Shown: positions 44,956-55,493 of the stretch, piece after piece
Position numbering within the stretch: position 1 is the first letter of the stretch
Layout: each line of letters begins with the position of its first letter
NCBI GenBank assembly: GCA_030765055.1
Contig: JAUKNK010000058.1
Location: 651,001-715,000 of the forward strand
Direction of reading: 5' to 3'
Source: Mantis religiosa
Taxonomy: Eukaryota > Arthropoda > Insecta > Mantodea > Mantidae
Length of the DNA stretch: 64,000 bases
Made by a program: the position numbers and the translations under genes
Notes under the pieces: model-generated
Seen by the model: only the letters and a program-made list of their open reading frames with translations
What the model was told of the DNA's origin: nothing
The model's database searches: none

Positions 44956-45313
44956 CATAGGAAAAACTAAGAGAAACATGTTAACCAGGCAAAAAGAACA
45001 CCAGAGGAACATTAAGTTGAAACAAACAGAAAAATCTGCAGTTTCACACCATTTTAGGACAGAAAACCACAACATTGGCCACAACATTAAACTGTTAAAA
45101 TCTTTAAGTACACCCATAGAATTGGATATTTGGGAAAAAATTTTCATAAACAAAAACCGTGATAAAGTTATAAATTTTGAAATCCCAGCATTAAATGAAG
45201 TATTAAAACTTAGTGCCACTAACACCAGATGGCAGAGTGATCGTAGCTCCGTAGCAGTGGAAGAAGAGGGAGGTTCATTTAGTCACCAAACAGCTGATGA
45301 TGAGATTGAATGA
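44956..45313 (+). pseudogene. PLE GIY-YIG carboxyl fragment (right arm)
   Basis: Mirror copy on the plus strand with a handful of substitutions (KEHQRNIKLKQTEKSAVSHH, FRTENHNIGHN). It ends ADDEIE and a stop at 45311-45313, then the PLE tail up to 45440. Confidence 0.75.
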
Positions 45314-45452
45314 TCTTGAAAACGTTTCAATTATACAACAACAAGTAAGTGAAGACTGAGTGTAAACATCGTGACTCATAAATTCAAACTTAAATATGAA
45401 GAATACTTCACTGTTAATAGTGCTTCTGCTTTTAATATTTATGTGAAGAATT

Positions 45453-45775
45453 GTTAACGGCGACGTGAACAAGCCGTGAGGACAGGAGTGAGGGTTGCCG
45501 TGAATGTGTTGGGGAGCAGATCACTTAGAAGACGTGAAGATGTGTCGGTGACCAATGGAACAAGCCGGGAGAAGCGGAGTGGTTGTCGTCGAGAGCGTGT
45601 TGGTGAAGAGGCTACCTGGAACAGTTGAAGAACTTTTAACGGCCAAGTAAACAAGCTGGGAGGAAAGGAGTAAATTTTGGCGAAATCGTGTTGATGAAGA
45701 GGCTACCTAGAACAGTGAAGAACGCTCAATGACCTAGTGAACAAGCCAGGAGAAGAGTGGTCATTTCATTCTAAC
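45453..45775 (+). repeat. Minisatellite block 1, right part
   Basis: The 91-92 bp array resumes in the same orientation directly after the PLE duplication and ends near 45775. Confidence 0.8.
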
Positions 45776-46690
45776 AACATATGAACTCTGAAAACAAAAT
45801 CCATTTCACCTACCTACATTTAAAATATAATATATAAATCATAATAATATTTAAACCTTTAAAAACCATCTCCTCCTACTTCAAACATCCACTTCAATCC
45901 TACAAACTATCAGATAAACATTATCATTATCCTTTTCTAACAATTCAAATATCCACCTCAAATCATTTCACATCACAAAACCACAAAAATCCTTAAAACC
46001 TTATAAATCCATCTCCTTCTACTTCCAACATCCACTTGAATCCTTCAAACAATCAATAACCATTCTCTAAGAATTCAAACTTCCACATCAATCCTTTAAT
46101 AAAAGATCAGCTGATCACAAAACCACAATTAAATCCTTTAAACCATATCTTAAATCCATCTCCTCCTACATCAAACCATACACATTCAATACTACAAACA
46201 ATCATTGTAACACTATCATAATCCTTCTCTAACACTTTAAACATGCACTTCGATCCTTTAAACTTCACAAAACGACAATCCTAATCATAAATCCATCTCC
46301 TCCTAATTCAAAAGTTCACTTCAATCCTACATCACTTCACAAAAAACACATTCATTTAAACACTATCTATTAACCACCTCTGCCACTCAAGCAAACACTT
46401 CATCCCTTTAAATTCATAAATCAACAAACAAAATCAAATATTTTTAAACATTTCACCAAAAACCACCTTCTCCTCCTATTTTTGAAATCCACTTATCACC
46501 ACAACAAAAATATATCACCAAATCTTCATCATCACTTACACACCTCTGCTTCAAAATAAATTTAAAACGGGGAGGAAAAATTCCTCCCCTAAAAAAGGGA
46601 AGGACCAAGCCCCCCACTAAATCAAAAACATGAAAACCTTTAAAAATACAAAAACCACTTTTAAAGGGGAGGGTTCACCATTCCGTTAAC
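45776..46690 (-). repeat. G-poor tandem repeats, probable R1-type LINE 3' UTR
   Basis: On the plus strand G is nearly absent from about 45815 to 46560. The phrase ATCCATCTCCTCCTAC recurs near 45866, 46007, 46155 and 46289 (141, 148 and 134 bp apart), followed by TTCAA and CACTTCAATCC-type phrases. It lies just 3' (minus strand) of the LINE coding region, so it is most simply its repetitive 3' UTR. Confidence 0.55.
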
Positions 46691-46724
46691 ACCATTCACC
46701 ATAAAACTATAGAAAATGGAAAAA

Positions 46725-47086
46725 TCACTGAAGCACTTCACTATGTTGAACTGCCGTATGTAGAAACTCCTCCTCCTCCTCAAAACTGATGAATGACTCG
46801 ATGCTATTCCTAGACTCTGGTTGTGGACCTGGATAATCTATATTTGCTCCTCCTCGTCCGAGCTGGTAATGTTGAATAAACCATGATGCATGGCTAGGCC
46901 TAGATTGAGGATCAGGACCGCCCGCAGTCTCTTCCTCCTCCTCCTCGTCCGAGCTGATGGATGATTGGAATGTAGAGTGCGCCATTCATCAAGCTTCAGT
47001 CTAAAATCCCCATAGGCTTCATCAGGTAGTCTTGCCGGTCTGATTCTCCTTCCCTCTCCACAGTCGCATCTGCCCATGGAAACCAA
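46725..47086 (-). pseudogene. Acidic tail region of the R1-type LINE
   Basis: Two overlapping minus-strand frames each encode acidic runs (SSDEEEEEE, FEEEEEF) repeated about 75 codons apart, plus a basic stretch (RTRRRRKRLR). They follow the zinc-motif ORF and may be the end of ORF2 or translated 3' UTR. I do not recognise a domain. Confidence 0.3.
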
Positions 47087-47092
47087 ATAGCT

Positions 47093-47818
47093 TCATCTTC
47101 TTTTGATTGTTTGCTTATTATCAACCTGTATATCTTCGTTGCTAATAATATTTCTATTGGTCCTGTTGGTAATGAGTCTTTCGGATCTTCTTACTTCAAT
47201 AACAACTGGAACATCTTGTTTAGGTAAGACTTTATTTAGTGAAATCTTCCAAGCTAATTCACTTACAGTGTTTGCCAGATTAGATAATATATCATAAATA
47301 TCTGGAGATCTAATTATATTCCATATATTAATTCCACTGAATGCACTCCTTTCCTCTGAAATTGGTTCGGCATATTTAGGACGTTCAAAAAGAACATGTT
47401 CCGGACTATCACTTACATGACATATATTACACATGCTGCTATTTATCTTAAGCCAGTAAGTGTCGTAAGGTCCATGTCCTGTTAGAAAATGTATTAAACT
47501 CTTTGTAGGTTTGACATGCTGGATCCTTAATTGTTCAGTTACCGATGGGAAAATATCATAGCTTCTTCTTCCAACCTTTGCATATATCCACTCATCTTAC
47601 CATTTACTCAATTAATATTTCTTAATATCCGATTTATTAGCACATACTTTCCCAATAATCTTTTTCACTTTTTTACCATCACCTTTCTTCATCCAAAACA
47701 TAGCTCCCCTTAATCTAATTAAGATATCGATGGGCCAGATTCCTGTTACCATCAGAAGTGCTAGTGTCAAAGTTGTACAAACTGCACCAGTATGACGTAA
47801 TAAGAATTTTCGTTGCAT
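47093..47818 (-). pseudogene. R1-type LINE ORF2 connection and carboxyl zinc motif
   Basis: 47818-47612 matches the R1 block after the thumb (TGAVCTTLTLALLMVTGIWP, ending in PIDI). 47434-47093 begins MCNICHVSDSPEHVLFERPKY, a C-x2-C..H pattern in which the last expected Cys reads Arg, as in the nucleic-acid-binding tail of R1-type proteins. A frameshift separates the pieces. Confidence 0.75.
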
Positions 47819-47886
47819 ACTTCTTAATTTCCTTCTTCAAGTTGAATGATTTAATTTTTGAGCCCAAACTGCTGCTGCATATGTAA

Positions 47887-48349
47887 TTATTGATCCAAAA
47901 TAGTGCAATGATATGTTATGATATTATTTAAAGACATTTTATATTTTGTGTTAACAATTCTGGCTAATTTCTGCATAACTCTTTCGGCCTTCATTCTGAC
48001 AAACTCTGTATGTTTGTTGAAGTTTAACTTTTCATCTAAAATAATACCCAAATTTTTTATATCTCTACAACGTTTGATAGTTTCATTATTGTATTTAATA
48101 GGATTGCGTTTTAATATTCCTTTCACCATGTGTATTGACTTATGAGGGGCAATGTGTAACTTGGTATTGGTGCACCATTCAGGTACTTTAGTTGTTAAGA
48201 AATTTGATCTTATTTGTAATTGTGCTCTTGACTCTCCAGCAATCAAAAGGATAACATCATCAGCATATGCGAAAATTTTTAAAACATTATCATCATTTTC
48301 AAATACTTCTAAGAGAGTCTCCATAACTATATCCCAGAATCTTGGTCCT
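47887..48349 (-). pseudogene. R1-type LINE RT, active-site part
   Basis: Minus-strand ORF with KIFAYADDVILLIAGE (active site YADD), WCTNTKLHIAPHKS and IKNLGIILDEKLNFNKH. It begins right after the SINE insertion site. Catalytic aspartates are intact. Confidence 0.8.
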
Positions 48350-48565
48350 GGTCTGTCTCACGTTCAAGAGGTCCCGAGTTTGAATCTCGGTCAGGGTGAG
48401 TTACCTGGATAAGGTTTTCTCCAGGGTATTCCCCTATCCTGAAAGACGAATGTCGGGTAACTGTAAGCTCTATGGACCCTGGGCTCATTTGAGCATCATT
48501 TTACCCATTCCATTCATCGTCCGATATGACTTAACGTTGGAGTACGTAAAATTACAAACAAACAA
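48350..48565 (+). mobile_element. tRNA-derived SINE (family 2), second copy
   Basis: Bounded by CAGAATCTTGGTCCT (48335-48349) and CAGAATGTTGGTCCT (48566-48580), 14 of 15 matching. It starts GGTCTGTCTCACGTTCAAGA, so the A box is lost. It keeps AGTTTGAATCTCGG (B-box-like) and the body AGGGTGAGTTACCTGGATAA, as at 22810-23034. It splits the R1-type RT between its template-grip motif and its active site. Confidence 0.8.
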
Positions 48566-48580
48566 CAGAATGTTGGTCCT

Positions 48581-48800
48581 AAAATTGATCCTTGTGGGCA
48601 TCCTTTTGTTACCTTTTTCCAAATCTTCTGATTGATTCCTTGTATATGGACTCTTCTATTTTCACAATAACTCAAAAGCAATTTATACAATGGTAATGGA
48701 TAATTTTGCACTCTTAATCTATTAAAGAAGAAATGCCACCACAAGTTATCAAAAGCTCCAGATATATCAATTGATAAAGCGATGATATATTTGTGCGCAT
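48581..48800 (-). pseudogene. R1-type LINE RT, first-aspartate part
   Basis: The minus strand reads ALSIDISGAFDNLWWHFFF (first catalytic Asp), LLLSYCENRRVHIQG and KVTKGCPQGSILGPTF (template grip) up to the SINE. Upstream coding sequence is missing at the 48800/48801 junction. Confidence 0.8.
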
Positions 48801-49125
48801 AGCCCCTTCCCCAACGGGTTCTCGCCGACACTTACTCCTTTCCTCTCGGCTTATTCACTTGACCGCTGACTGTATCTCACATCTTGTAGGTAGCCTCTTC
48901 CCCCAACCCGTTCATGTCGACACTTCCTCCTCTTCTTCCGGCTTGTTCACATGTCCGTTGACAGTTCTTCACGTCTTCTAGGTAGCCGCTTCTCCAACAC
49001 GTTCTCGCCGACACTTACACCTTTTCTCTCGGCTTGTTCACTTGTTCATTGACAGTTCTTCACATGTTCCAGGTAGCCTCTTCCCCAACACGTTCTCGCC
49101 GACATTTACACCTTTTCTCACGTTG
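48801..49125 (-). repeat. Minisatellite, inverted arm
   Basis: About 3.5 satellite units in reverse orientation. They are almost identical, base for base in reverse complement, to 49284-49604. The two arms are separated by about 160 bp of further satellite. The arm's outer end coincides with the 5' truncation point of the R1-type LINE. Confidence 0.8.
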
Positions 49126-51560
49126 GGATAACGTGCTGGGGAAGCGGCTACCTAGAACTCGTGAAGAACTGTCAACGACCAAATGAAGAGGCCAGGGGAA
49201 AAGGTGTAAATGTTGGCGAGATCGTATGTGGGAAGAGGCTACCTGGATCATGTGAAGAACTGTCAGTGGCCAAGTGAACAAGCCGGGAGAACAGGTGTAA
49301 ATGTCGGCGAGAACGTGTTGGGGAAGAGGCTACCTGGAACATGTGAAGAACTGTCAATGAACAAGTGAACAAGCTGGGAGAAAAGGTGTAAGTGTCGGCG
49401 AGAACGTGTTGGAGAAGCGGCTACCTAGAAGACGTGAAGAACTGTCAACGGACAGGTGAACAAGCCAGGAGAAGAGGAGGAAGTGTCGACATGAACGGGT
49501 TGGGGAAGAGGCTACCTACAAGATGTGAGATACAGTCAGCGGTCAAGTGAATAAGCCGAGAGGGAAGGAGTAAGTGTCGGCGAGAACCCGTTGGGGAAGG
49601 GGCTACCTAAAACACGTGAAGATCTGTCAACGGCCAAGTGAACAAGGCGATAGGAAACGATTAAGCGTCGGGGAGAACGCTTTTGGGAGGAGGCTAGCTG
49701 GAACTCGTCAAGAATTGTCAACGGCCAAGTGAACAAGCCGGGGGAAAGGAGTAGTGGTCGGTGAGAACGTGTTCGGGAAGCCGCTATTTGGAACATATGA
49801 AGAAATGTCAACGGCCAAGTGGACAAGCCGCTAGGAATGGAGTAAGAGTCGGTGAGAACGTGTTATGGAAGCGGCTACCTAGAACACGTGAAGTACTGTC
49901 AACGGCCAAGTGAACAAGCCATGGGACTAGAAGTAAGGGTCTGCGTGAAGGTGTTGGGTAATAGGCTATCTAGAACACGTGAAGAACTGTCAATGACCAG
50001 GGAAACAAGCCTGGACTAGAAGAGTGGTTGTCGGCGAGAACGTGTTGGGGAATAGGCTACCTAGAACAGATGAACTGTTAACGACCATGTAAGCAAGCCG
50101 GGAAGAAAGGAGTATGTGCTGGCGGGAACGTGTTGGGGAAGCCGCTACCTAGAACAGGTGAGGAACTGTTAACGGCCAAGTTAACAAGCCGGGAGGAAAG
50201 TAGTAAGTGACGGCAGGAACGAGTTGGGGAAGAGGCTACCTACAAGATGTGAGAAACAGTCAAAGGCCAAGTGAACAAGCCACGAGAACAGGAGTAAGGT
50301 TCGGCCTGAATGTGTTGTGGAAGAGCCTACTTAGAACACGTGAAGAACTGTTAATGACCAAGAGAACAAGCAGAGAGGAAAGAAGTGTTGGTGGGAACGT
50401 GCAGGGAAATAGGTTACCTAGAACACGTGAAGAACTGTCAATGACCAAGTGAACAACCTGGGAGACAGGGAATAGGTGTTGGTGAGAACGTGTTGGGGAA
50501 GCGGCTGCCTAGAACAGGTGAGGAACCGTTAACGGCCAAGTAAACGAGCCAGTATAAAAGGAGTAAATGCCGGCTAGAAAGTGTTGAAGAGCCTACATAG
50601 AACACGTGAAGAACTGTCCACTACCAAGTAAACAGGACGATTGGAAAGGATGAAGCCTTGGGAGGAACATTGGGAAGCGGGTACCTAGAACACATGAAGA
50701 ACTGTCAACTGCCATGTGCAGAAGCCGGGAAGAAATTACTAGGCTTCGGCCAAAACGTGCTGGGGAAGGGCTACCTAGGTCTCCTGAAGAACTGTCAACG
50801 GCCAAGTGAACAAGCCGGGAGCAAAGGAGTAGGGGTGCGCGAGAACGTGTTGGAGAAGCGGCTACCTGGAACATGTGAGGAAGTTTCAACGGCGAAGTGG
50901 ACAACAGGAGTAATAGTTGGCGTGAACGTCTTGTGGAGGGAGCATTTAGAAGACGTGAACAACTGTCAATGAGCAAGGGAACAAGCCACAGAAAATGAGT
51001 GGTTGTCGGCGAGAGCGTTTTGCTTAAGTTGCTACCTAGAACAATTGAAGAACCCATAACGGCCAAGTAAACAAGCCGGGAGAAAGGGAGTGTGTTTAGC
51101 GAGAACATGTCGGGGAAGAGGCTAACTAGAGCACGTGAAGTACTGTCAACGGAGCTGTTAACAAGCCGGGAGAAGAGGAGTAAGCTTCGGCGAGAATCTG
51201 TTGGGAAAGAGGCTACCTAGAACACGTGAAGAACAGTCAGCGGGCAAGTAAACAAGCCAGGAGAAGAGGAGTAAGGGTCGGCGAGAACGTGTTGGGGGAA
51301 GAGGCTACCTAGAACACGTGAAGAACTGTCAGCGGGCAAGTGAACAAGCCGGGAGAAGAGGAGTAAGGGTCGGCGAGAACGTGTTGGGGGAAGAGGCTAC
51401 CTAGAACACGTGAAGAACCGTCAGCGTGCAAGTAAACAAGCCAGGAGAAGAGGAGTAAGGGTCGGCGAGAACGTGTTGGGGGAAGAGGCTACCAAGAACA
51501 CGTGAAGAACTGTCAGCGGCAAGTAAACAAGCAGGGAAAGTAGGAGTAAATGTTGGCGTG
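49126..51560 (+). repeat. Minisatellite block 2 (91-95 bp unit)
   Basis: About 26 units in the plus orientation. The last four (about 51170-51540) are highly homogeneous, with a 92-bp period (GTAAGGGTCG at 51271 and 51363). Units within the array differ more, including GC-rich variants and small indels. Translations such as RLPRTREELS are by-products. Confidence 0.85.
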
Positions 51561-52026
51561 ACGTCCGGCTGGCTCATTAGCACCATATTCCTGGGTAACG
51601 CTGTGTTCCTTGAAGTGAAGAGTGGACTGCAGGATACAATGGACTGTGGTGTAGTAGCCACAGTCTTCTGATCCGACGTTATTAAGGCCTTGCCATCTAG
51701 AAATCAAAACAAGTACAGACGGCATCGGGCTTCACTTTCTTTTTGGACCGATCTTGTTACTGTAGCTCGCGAGAGTGGCTGAAGATGTACTTGCAATGTG
51801 CGCCCTCCAGAAAAGGTTCCACCATCATCGGGTCCTCAACTTGCTTGCTGGCATCACCCTCCCAGATTTACGGGCGTTTCTTGAACTTTCAAAAAGCGCA
51901 GCGCTCATTGAATACGTGGAGATGTGGATCAATAATGAGGTTGTGTCCAGAAATTTCCTCGAGCAAAATTGTGAAGGGAACAATGATATATGAGAACCCC
52001 AGATCTAAAAAGCGAGTGAATACCTA
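51561..52026 (+). CDS. Unrecognised ORF region after the minisatellite
   Basis: The plus-strand frame around 51770-51993 encodes about 73 residues (MCALQKRFHHHRVLNLLAGI, then LPDLRAFLELSKSAALIEY) with leucine-rich, possibly helical character and a GTG or upstream start. It overlaps another frame of similar length. No family is recognised. The sequence is less AT-rich than its flanks. Confidence 0.25.
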
Positions 52027-52077
52027 ACTTATAGGAATTAAGTGTGAATCACACCACTCCACCATTTTCGTTGTTTG
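52027..52077 (+). repeat. Direct repeat flanking the satellite-bearing interval, right copy
   Basis: TAGGAATTAAGTGTGAATC, then TTTTCGTTGTTTGCCGC, similar to 42598-42650. Confidence 0.4.
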
Positions 52078-53278
52078 CCGCTATGAAGATAGAATAGAGC
52101 ATTTAATTAGAGCTAGTACCGGACGTCATGAAGTTGAAAGTGTGCGATTTAAAACGTAAACAAAGCTAGTAACTGTGAAGCAAGAAATATGATACAAAGA
52201 TAATTATTTGTAACAAAAACTTCACTTACCTGTAAATATATTTTCATCAGTTTCTTTAAAGGTAATTATTGTTTTTGTTATATTTGTGTATTTTGCGTTT
52301 ACCGCGTTGATGTGTTGCAGACCGTTTGAATTTGGTAGATTTAAAAGATTTGACTTCGACATGATTCCATTCCTTTGACAGATTTCCTCCATGACCGGCA
52401 GGGTATAACAGGGGTATCAAAAGCCATCCTTAGTAGTTGACCGTTGAGTCTCATAGTTGTGTACAATTCGCCAGCGAGAGCAATTTTATGTGAGACGAAA
52501 AGCGACGAGCATTTGTAAAAGCAGTGAAAGTGATTGTAAGTTAGCTATAAAGTGTCCCTTGCTACAACGTGTGTTATATATTTTAATTTATTTTCGCACA
52601 GATTATGTAATACTTATTTGTATTTTGTTGAGGAGTGTCTAAGTTCTTCATTCAGAATGAGAAAAGTTAGTTATTGTTACTTCTTAGGAGCAGCTCTACA
52701 GGAATTAAATATGAGATGTAAATTTTAATGAAGCACACAATTTGTGAAATACGTGTTGGTGACAATTTTATTATTTGTGATTGTTTATTTGTTCTTTAGC
52801 CTCTTCATGTACTTTTGACTCATATTTGTTTGCTGTTCATATGTATCTTGTGATGGATAGAGAATCAGTATTGAATTCCATCATCTGAAATGATCCTTTG
52901 AATTTAAATCTCCTTTTGTATAATGCTTGCTTTTTTACAAATGCTTTTAGTGCCATGTTTATAGACACAGAAATTACAAAATAAATTTAATAGTTGCCTT
53001 TATAGCAAAGAGTGATGTTGATGTAATTGGCAGTTCATATTGTGTTTCTATTGCCACAAACACAAAGCAGTATGTTCATTGGAAAGACCTTTATTATTTG
53101 TTTGAAGATATTGTGGATTAACAGAAATAATTAGTTATAATGAACAGCATAGTTACCTTACATGAATTGATTTAATTATAATTGTCACCGATGCGTGTGC
53201 ATGTACTCACTGGTTCTGTCTTCAGGTTTTATGACCTCGGTAATTCACTAAATGATACTAAGTTCTGCAACATTTCAG
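52078..53278 (+). other. Probable intron before the zinc-finger exon
   Basis: AT-rich, no supportable gene. Two acceptor-like sites lie near its end, TCTGTCTTCAG at 53225 and GCAACATTTCAG at 53278. Only the latter opens into the finger frame without a stop. Confidence 0.4.
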
Positions 53279-54311
53279 ATTACACCCAGAAACAGTTCCT
53301 GTCACTAATCTTGGCAAGTCACCAATGGTCTCTGCTGAAGTCCAAACAAGAGACACAAGCGATGGCGTAGACACATATATAGAACCGTTATACTCAAAAC
53401 ACAGTAGTTTAAGTGATATGAGCAAAATAACACAACAGTGTAGCACATGTGAGAAAGGCTTTGGCTCTGCATCAAATTTGAAAAAAGATAATTTAATTAA
53501 TGGGGTAAAGGGATCACACCAATGTAAAGATTTTGATCAGAGCTTTTGTAAGTTATCACATGTGAAATCAGATAATTTAGATTGTGAAGTTAAGAAGGCA
53601 CATGATTGTAAAGTTTGCAATAGGAGCTTTACTCGCTTGTACAATTTGAAGTTACATAATTTAATTCATGAAGGTAAGAAGCCACATCAATGTAAAGTTT
53701 GCGATAAGAGCTTTACTCAATTGTCAAATTTGAAAACCCATAATCTAGTTCATGAAGGTAAGAAGCCACACAAATGTAAAGTTTGTGACAAGAGCTTTAC
53801 TCAATTGTCAAATTTGAAAACCCATAACCTAGTTCATGAGGGTAAGAAGCCACACAAATGTAAAGATTGTGATAAGAGCTTTACTCATTTATCTACTTTC
53901 AAACGACATATTTTAATACATGAAGGTAAGAAGGCACACAAATGTAAAGTTTGTGACAAGGACTTTACTCGTTTGTCACAATTGAAATCCCATAATCTAG
54001 TTCATGAAGGTAAGAAATTACACAAATGTGAAGTTTGTGATAAGAGCTTTACTCATTTGTGGGGTTTGAAAACCCATAATCTAGTTCATGAAGGTAAGAA
54101 ACCACATCAATGTAAAGTTTGTGACAAGAGCTTTACTCAGTTGTCACATTTGAAAACCCATAATCTAGTTCATGAAGGTAAGAAGCCACACAAATGTAAA
54201 ATTTGTGACAAGAGCTTTACTCAGTTGTCACATTTGAAAACCCATAATCTAGTTCATGAACGTAAGAAGCACACCAATGTAAAGTGTGTAACAAGAGCTT
54301 TACTCAGTTAA
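53279..54311 (+). CDS. C2H2 zinc-finger array exon (transcription-factor-like)
   Basis: Opens at acceptor TTTCAG (53278) with one base before the frame; ATG at 53325 is internal or alternative. After about 40 residues come two decayed fingers (CSTCEKGFGS.., CKDFDQSFCK..), then eight intact C-X2-C-X12-H-X3-H fingers such as CKVCDKSFTQLSNLKTHNLVH. Linkers are HEGKKPHKC, not the common TGEKPYKC. Helix residues -1/2/3/6 read R-Y-N-L, Q-S-N-T twice, H-S-T-R, R-S-Q-S, H-W-G-T and Q-S-H-T twice. A frameshift in the next linker ends the frame at 54311. DNA binding is inferred from the family. Confidence 0.8.
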
Positions 54312-55265
54312 AACCCATAATCTAGTTCATTAAGTTAAGACGGCACACAAATGTAAAATTTGTGAAAAGAGCTTTACTCATTTGTCACATTTGAAAACCA
54401 ATAATATAGTTCATGAAGGTAAGAAGACCCACAAATATAAAGTTTTTGATAAGAAATTTACTCAGTTGTCTCATTTGAAAACCCATAATCTAGTTCATTA
54501 AGGTAAGAGGGCACACAAATGTAAAATTTGTGTAAAGAGCTTTACTCATGTGTCACATTTGAAAACCCATAATCTAGTTCATGAAGGTAAGAAGGTATAC
54601 AAATGTAAAGTTTGTGATAAGAAATTTACTCAGTTGTCACATTTCAAAACCCATAATCTAGTTCATTAAGGTAAGAGGGCACACAAATGTAAAATTTGTG
54701 AAAAGAGCTTTACTCATTTGTCATATTGGAAAACCCATAATGTAGTTCATGAAGGTAAGATGGCCCACAAATGTAAAGTATGTGATAAGAACTTTACTCA
54801 GTTGTCACATTTGAAAACCCATAATCTCGTTCATGAAGGTAAGAAGAGCACAAATGTTAAGTTTGTGACAAGAGCTTTACTCAGTTATCACAGTAGAAAA
54901 CCCATAATCTAGTTCACGGAGGTAAGAAGAAACACAAATTTAAAGTTTGTGATAAGAGCTTTACTCATTTGTCCACTTTGAGAACCCATAAACTACTTCA
55001 TGAAGGTAAGAAGGACCACTAATGTGAAGTTTTTGATAAGAGCTTTATTCAGTTGTCTTATCTTGGAAGACAATTTAGTTCATGAAAGTAAGAAAGCCCA
55101 CCACTGTTAAGTATGTAATAGGAGCTTTACTCAGTTTTCCACTTTAAAACCACAATTTAGTTCATGTAGGTAAGAAGCCACACCAATATATAGTTTGTGA
55201 TAAGAGCTTTAGGTGGTTGTGACATTTGAAAACGCATTGTTTAATTAATGAGGTTAACACCACAC
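54312..55265 (+). pseudogene. Decayed zinc-finger units downstream of the array
   Basis: About eleven further 84-bp finger units follow in the same orientation. Many have the linker glutamate codon turned to a stop (CATTAAGGTAAGA for CATGAAGGTAAGA), others have lost Cys or carry indels. Unit 54718-54912 keeps two near-intact fingers. Later units drift until about 55265. Recurrence of the CATTAAGG stop in several units suggests units were copied after the mutation. Confidence 0.75.
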
Positions 55266-55487
55266 AAAAATGTGATAAATACTCATTGTGAAGTTTCCAA
55301 AGTCGTAATTTGTTGACGTATGAAATGCAGATGAATAGGTTGTGTTACCAGAGTCATACTTGTCTCGTTTAAATGAACCAGTTCTTATTGAACGGGAAAG
55401 AGGTTGTTTCGGTTAGTTTTTATCTCACCATTTTATGGTGTTTATTATCATTATTATTAATTCAGAATTATTATGTAGTTCATGTTT

Positions 55488-55493
55488 AATAAA
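55488..55493 (+). terminator. Candidate polyadenylation signal
   Basis: AATAAA about 220 bp after the last recognisable finger unit, in AT-rich sequence. It is the nearest clean signal for the zinc-finger exon. Usage is unproven. Confidence 0.35.

Larger units (their letters stand above)
44507..45440. mobile_element. Inverted PLE pair in the minisatellite
   Basis: 934-bp insertion bounded by ATGTGAAGAATT (44495-44506 and 45441-45452). The left arm is minus-strand PLE 3' end, the right arm the plus-strand copy. The mirror point is at about 44945-44957 (CCTATGT, then CACATAGG), so the arms of about 440 bp are separated by roughly ten bases. Each arm encodes the last part of the GIY-YIG protein. 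Confidence 0.9.
46691..48800 (-). mobile_element. R1-type LINE, 5' truncated, with SINE insertion
   Basis: Minus-strand RT (48800-47887, split by a SINE), connection (47818-47612) and a carboxyl zinc motif (47434-47093). Its sequence is related to the plus-strand element at 59.2-62.6 kb (DISGAFDNLWWHFFFNRL against DIAGAFDNLWWPYLFKIM). The 5' truncation point, 48800/48801, joins directly to an inverted piece of the minisatellite. Confidence 0.8.

Noticed and set aside
43699..51108. Numerous 60-171 codon ORFs such as those with RLPRTREELS or SRLVHLAVDSSS
   Set aside because: All follow the period of the 91-92 bp minisatellite on both strands.
52457..52642. Short plus-strand ORF with a Cys/Arg-rich start
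   Set aside because: No recognised motif. Lies in the presumed intron before the zinc-finger exon.
53580..55265. CRISPR-like regularly spaced repeats
   Set aside because: The 84-bp regularity is due to zinc-finger codons. There are no short palindromic repeats with unique spacers, and the DNA is eukaryotic.
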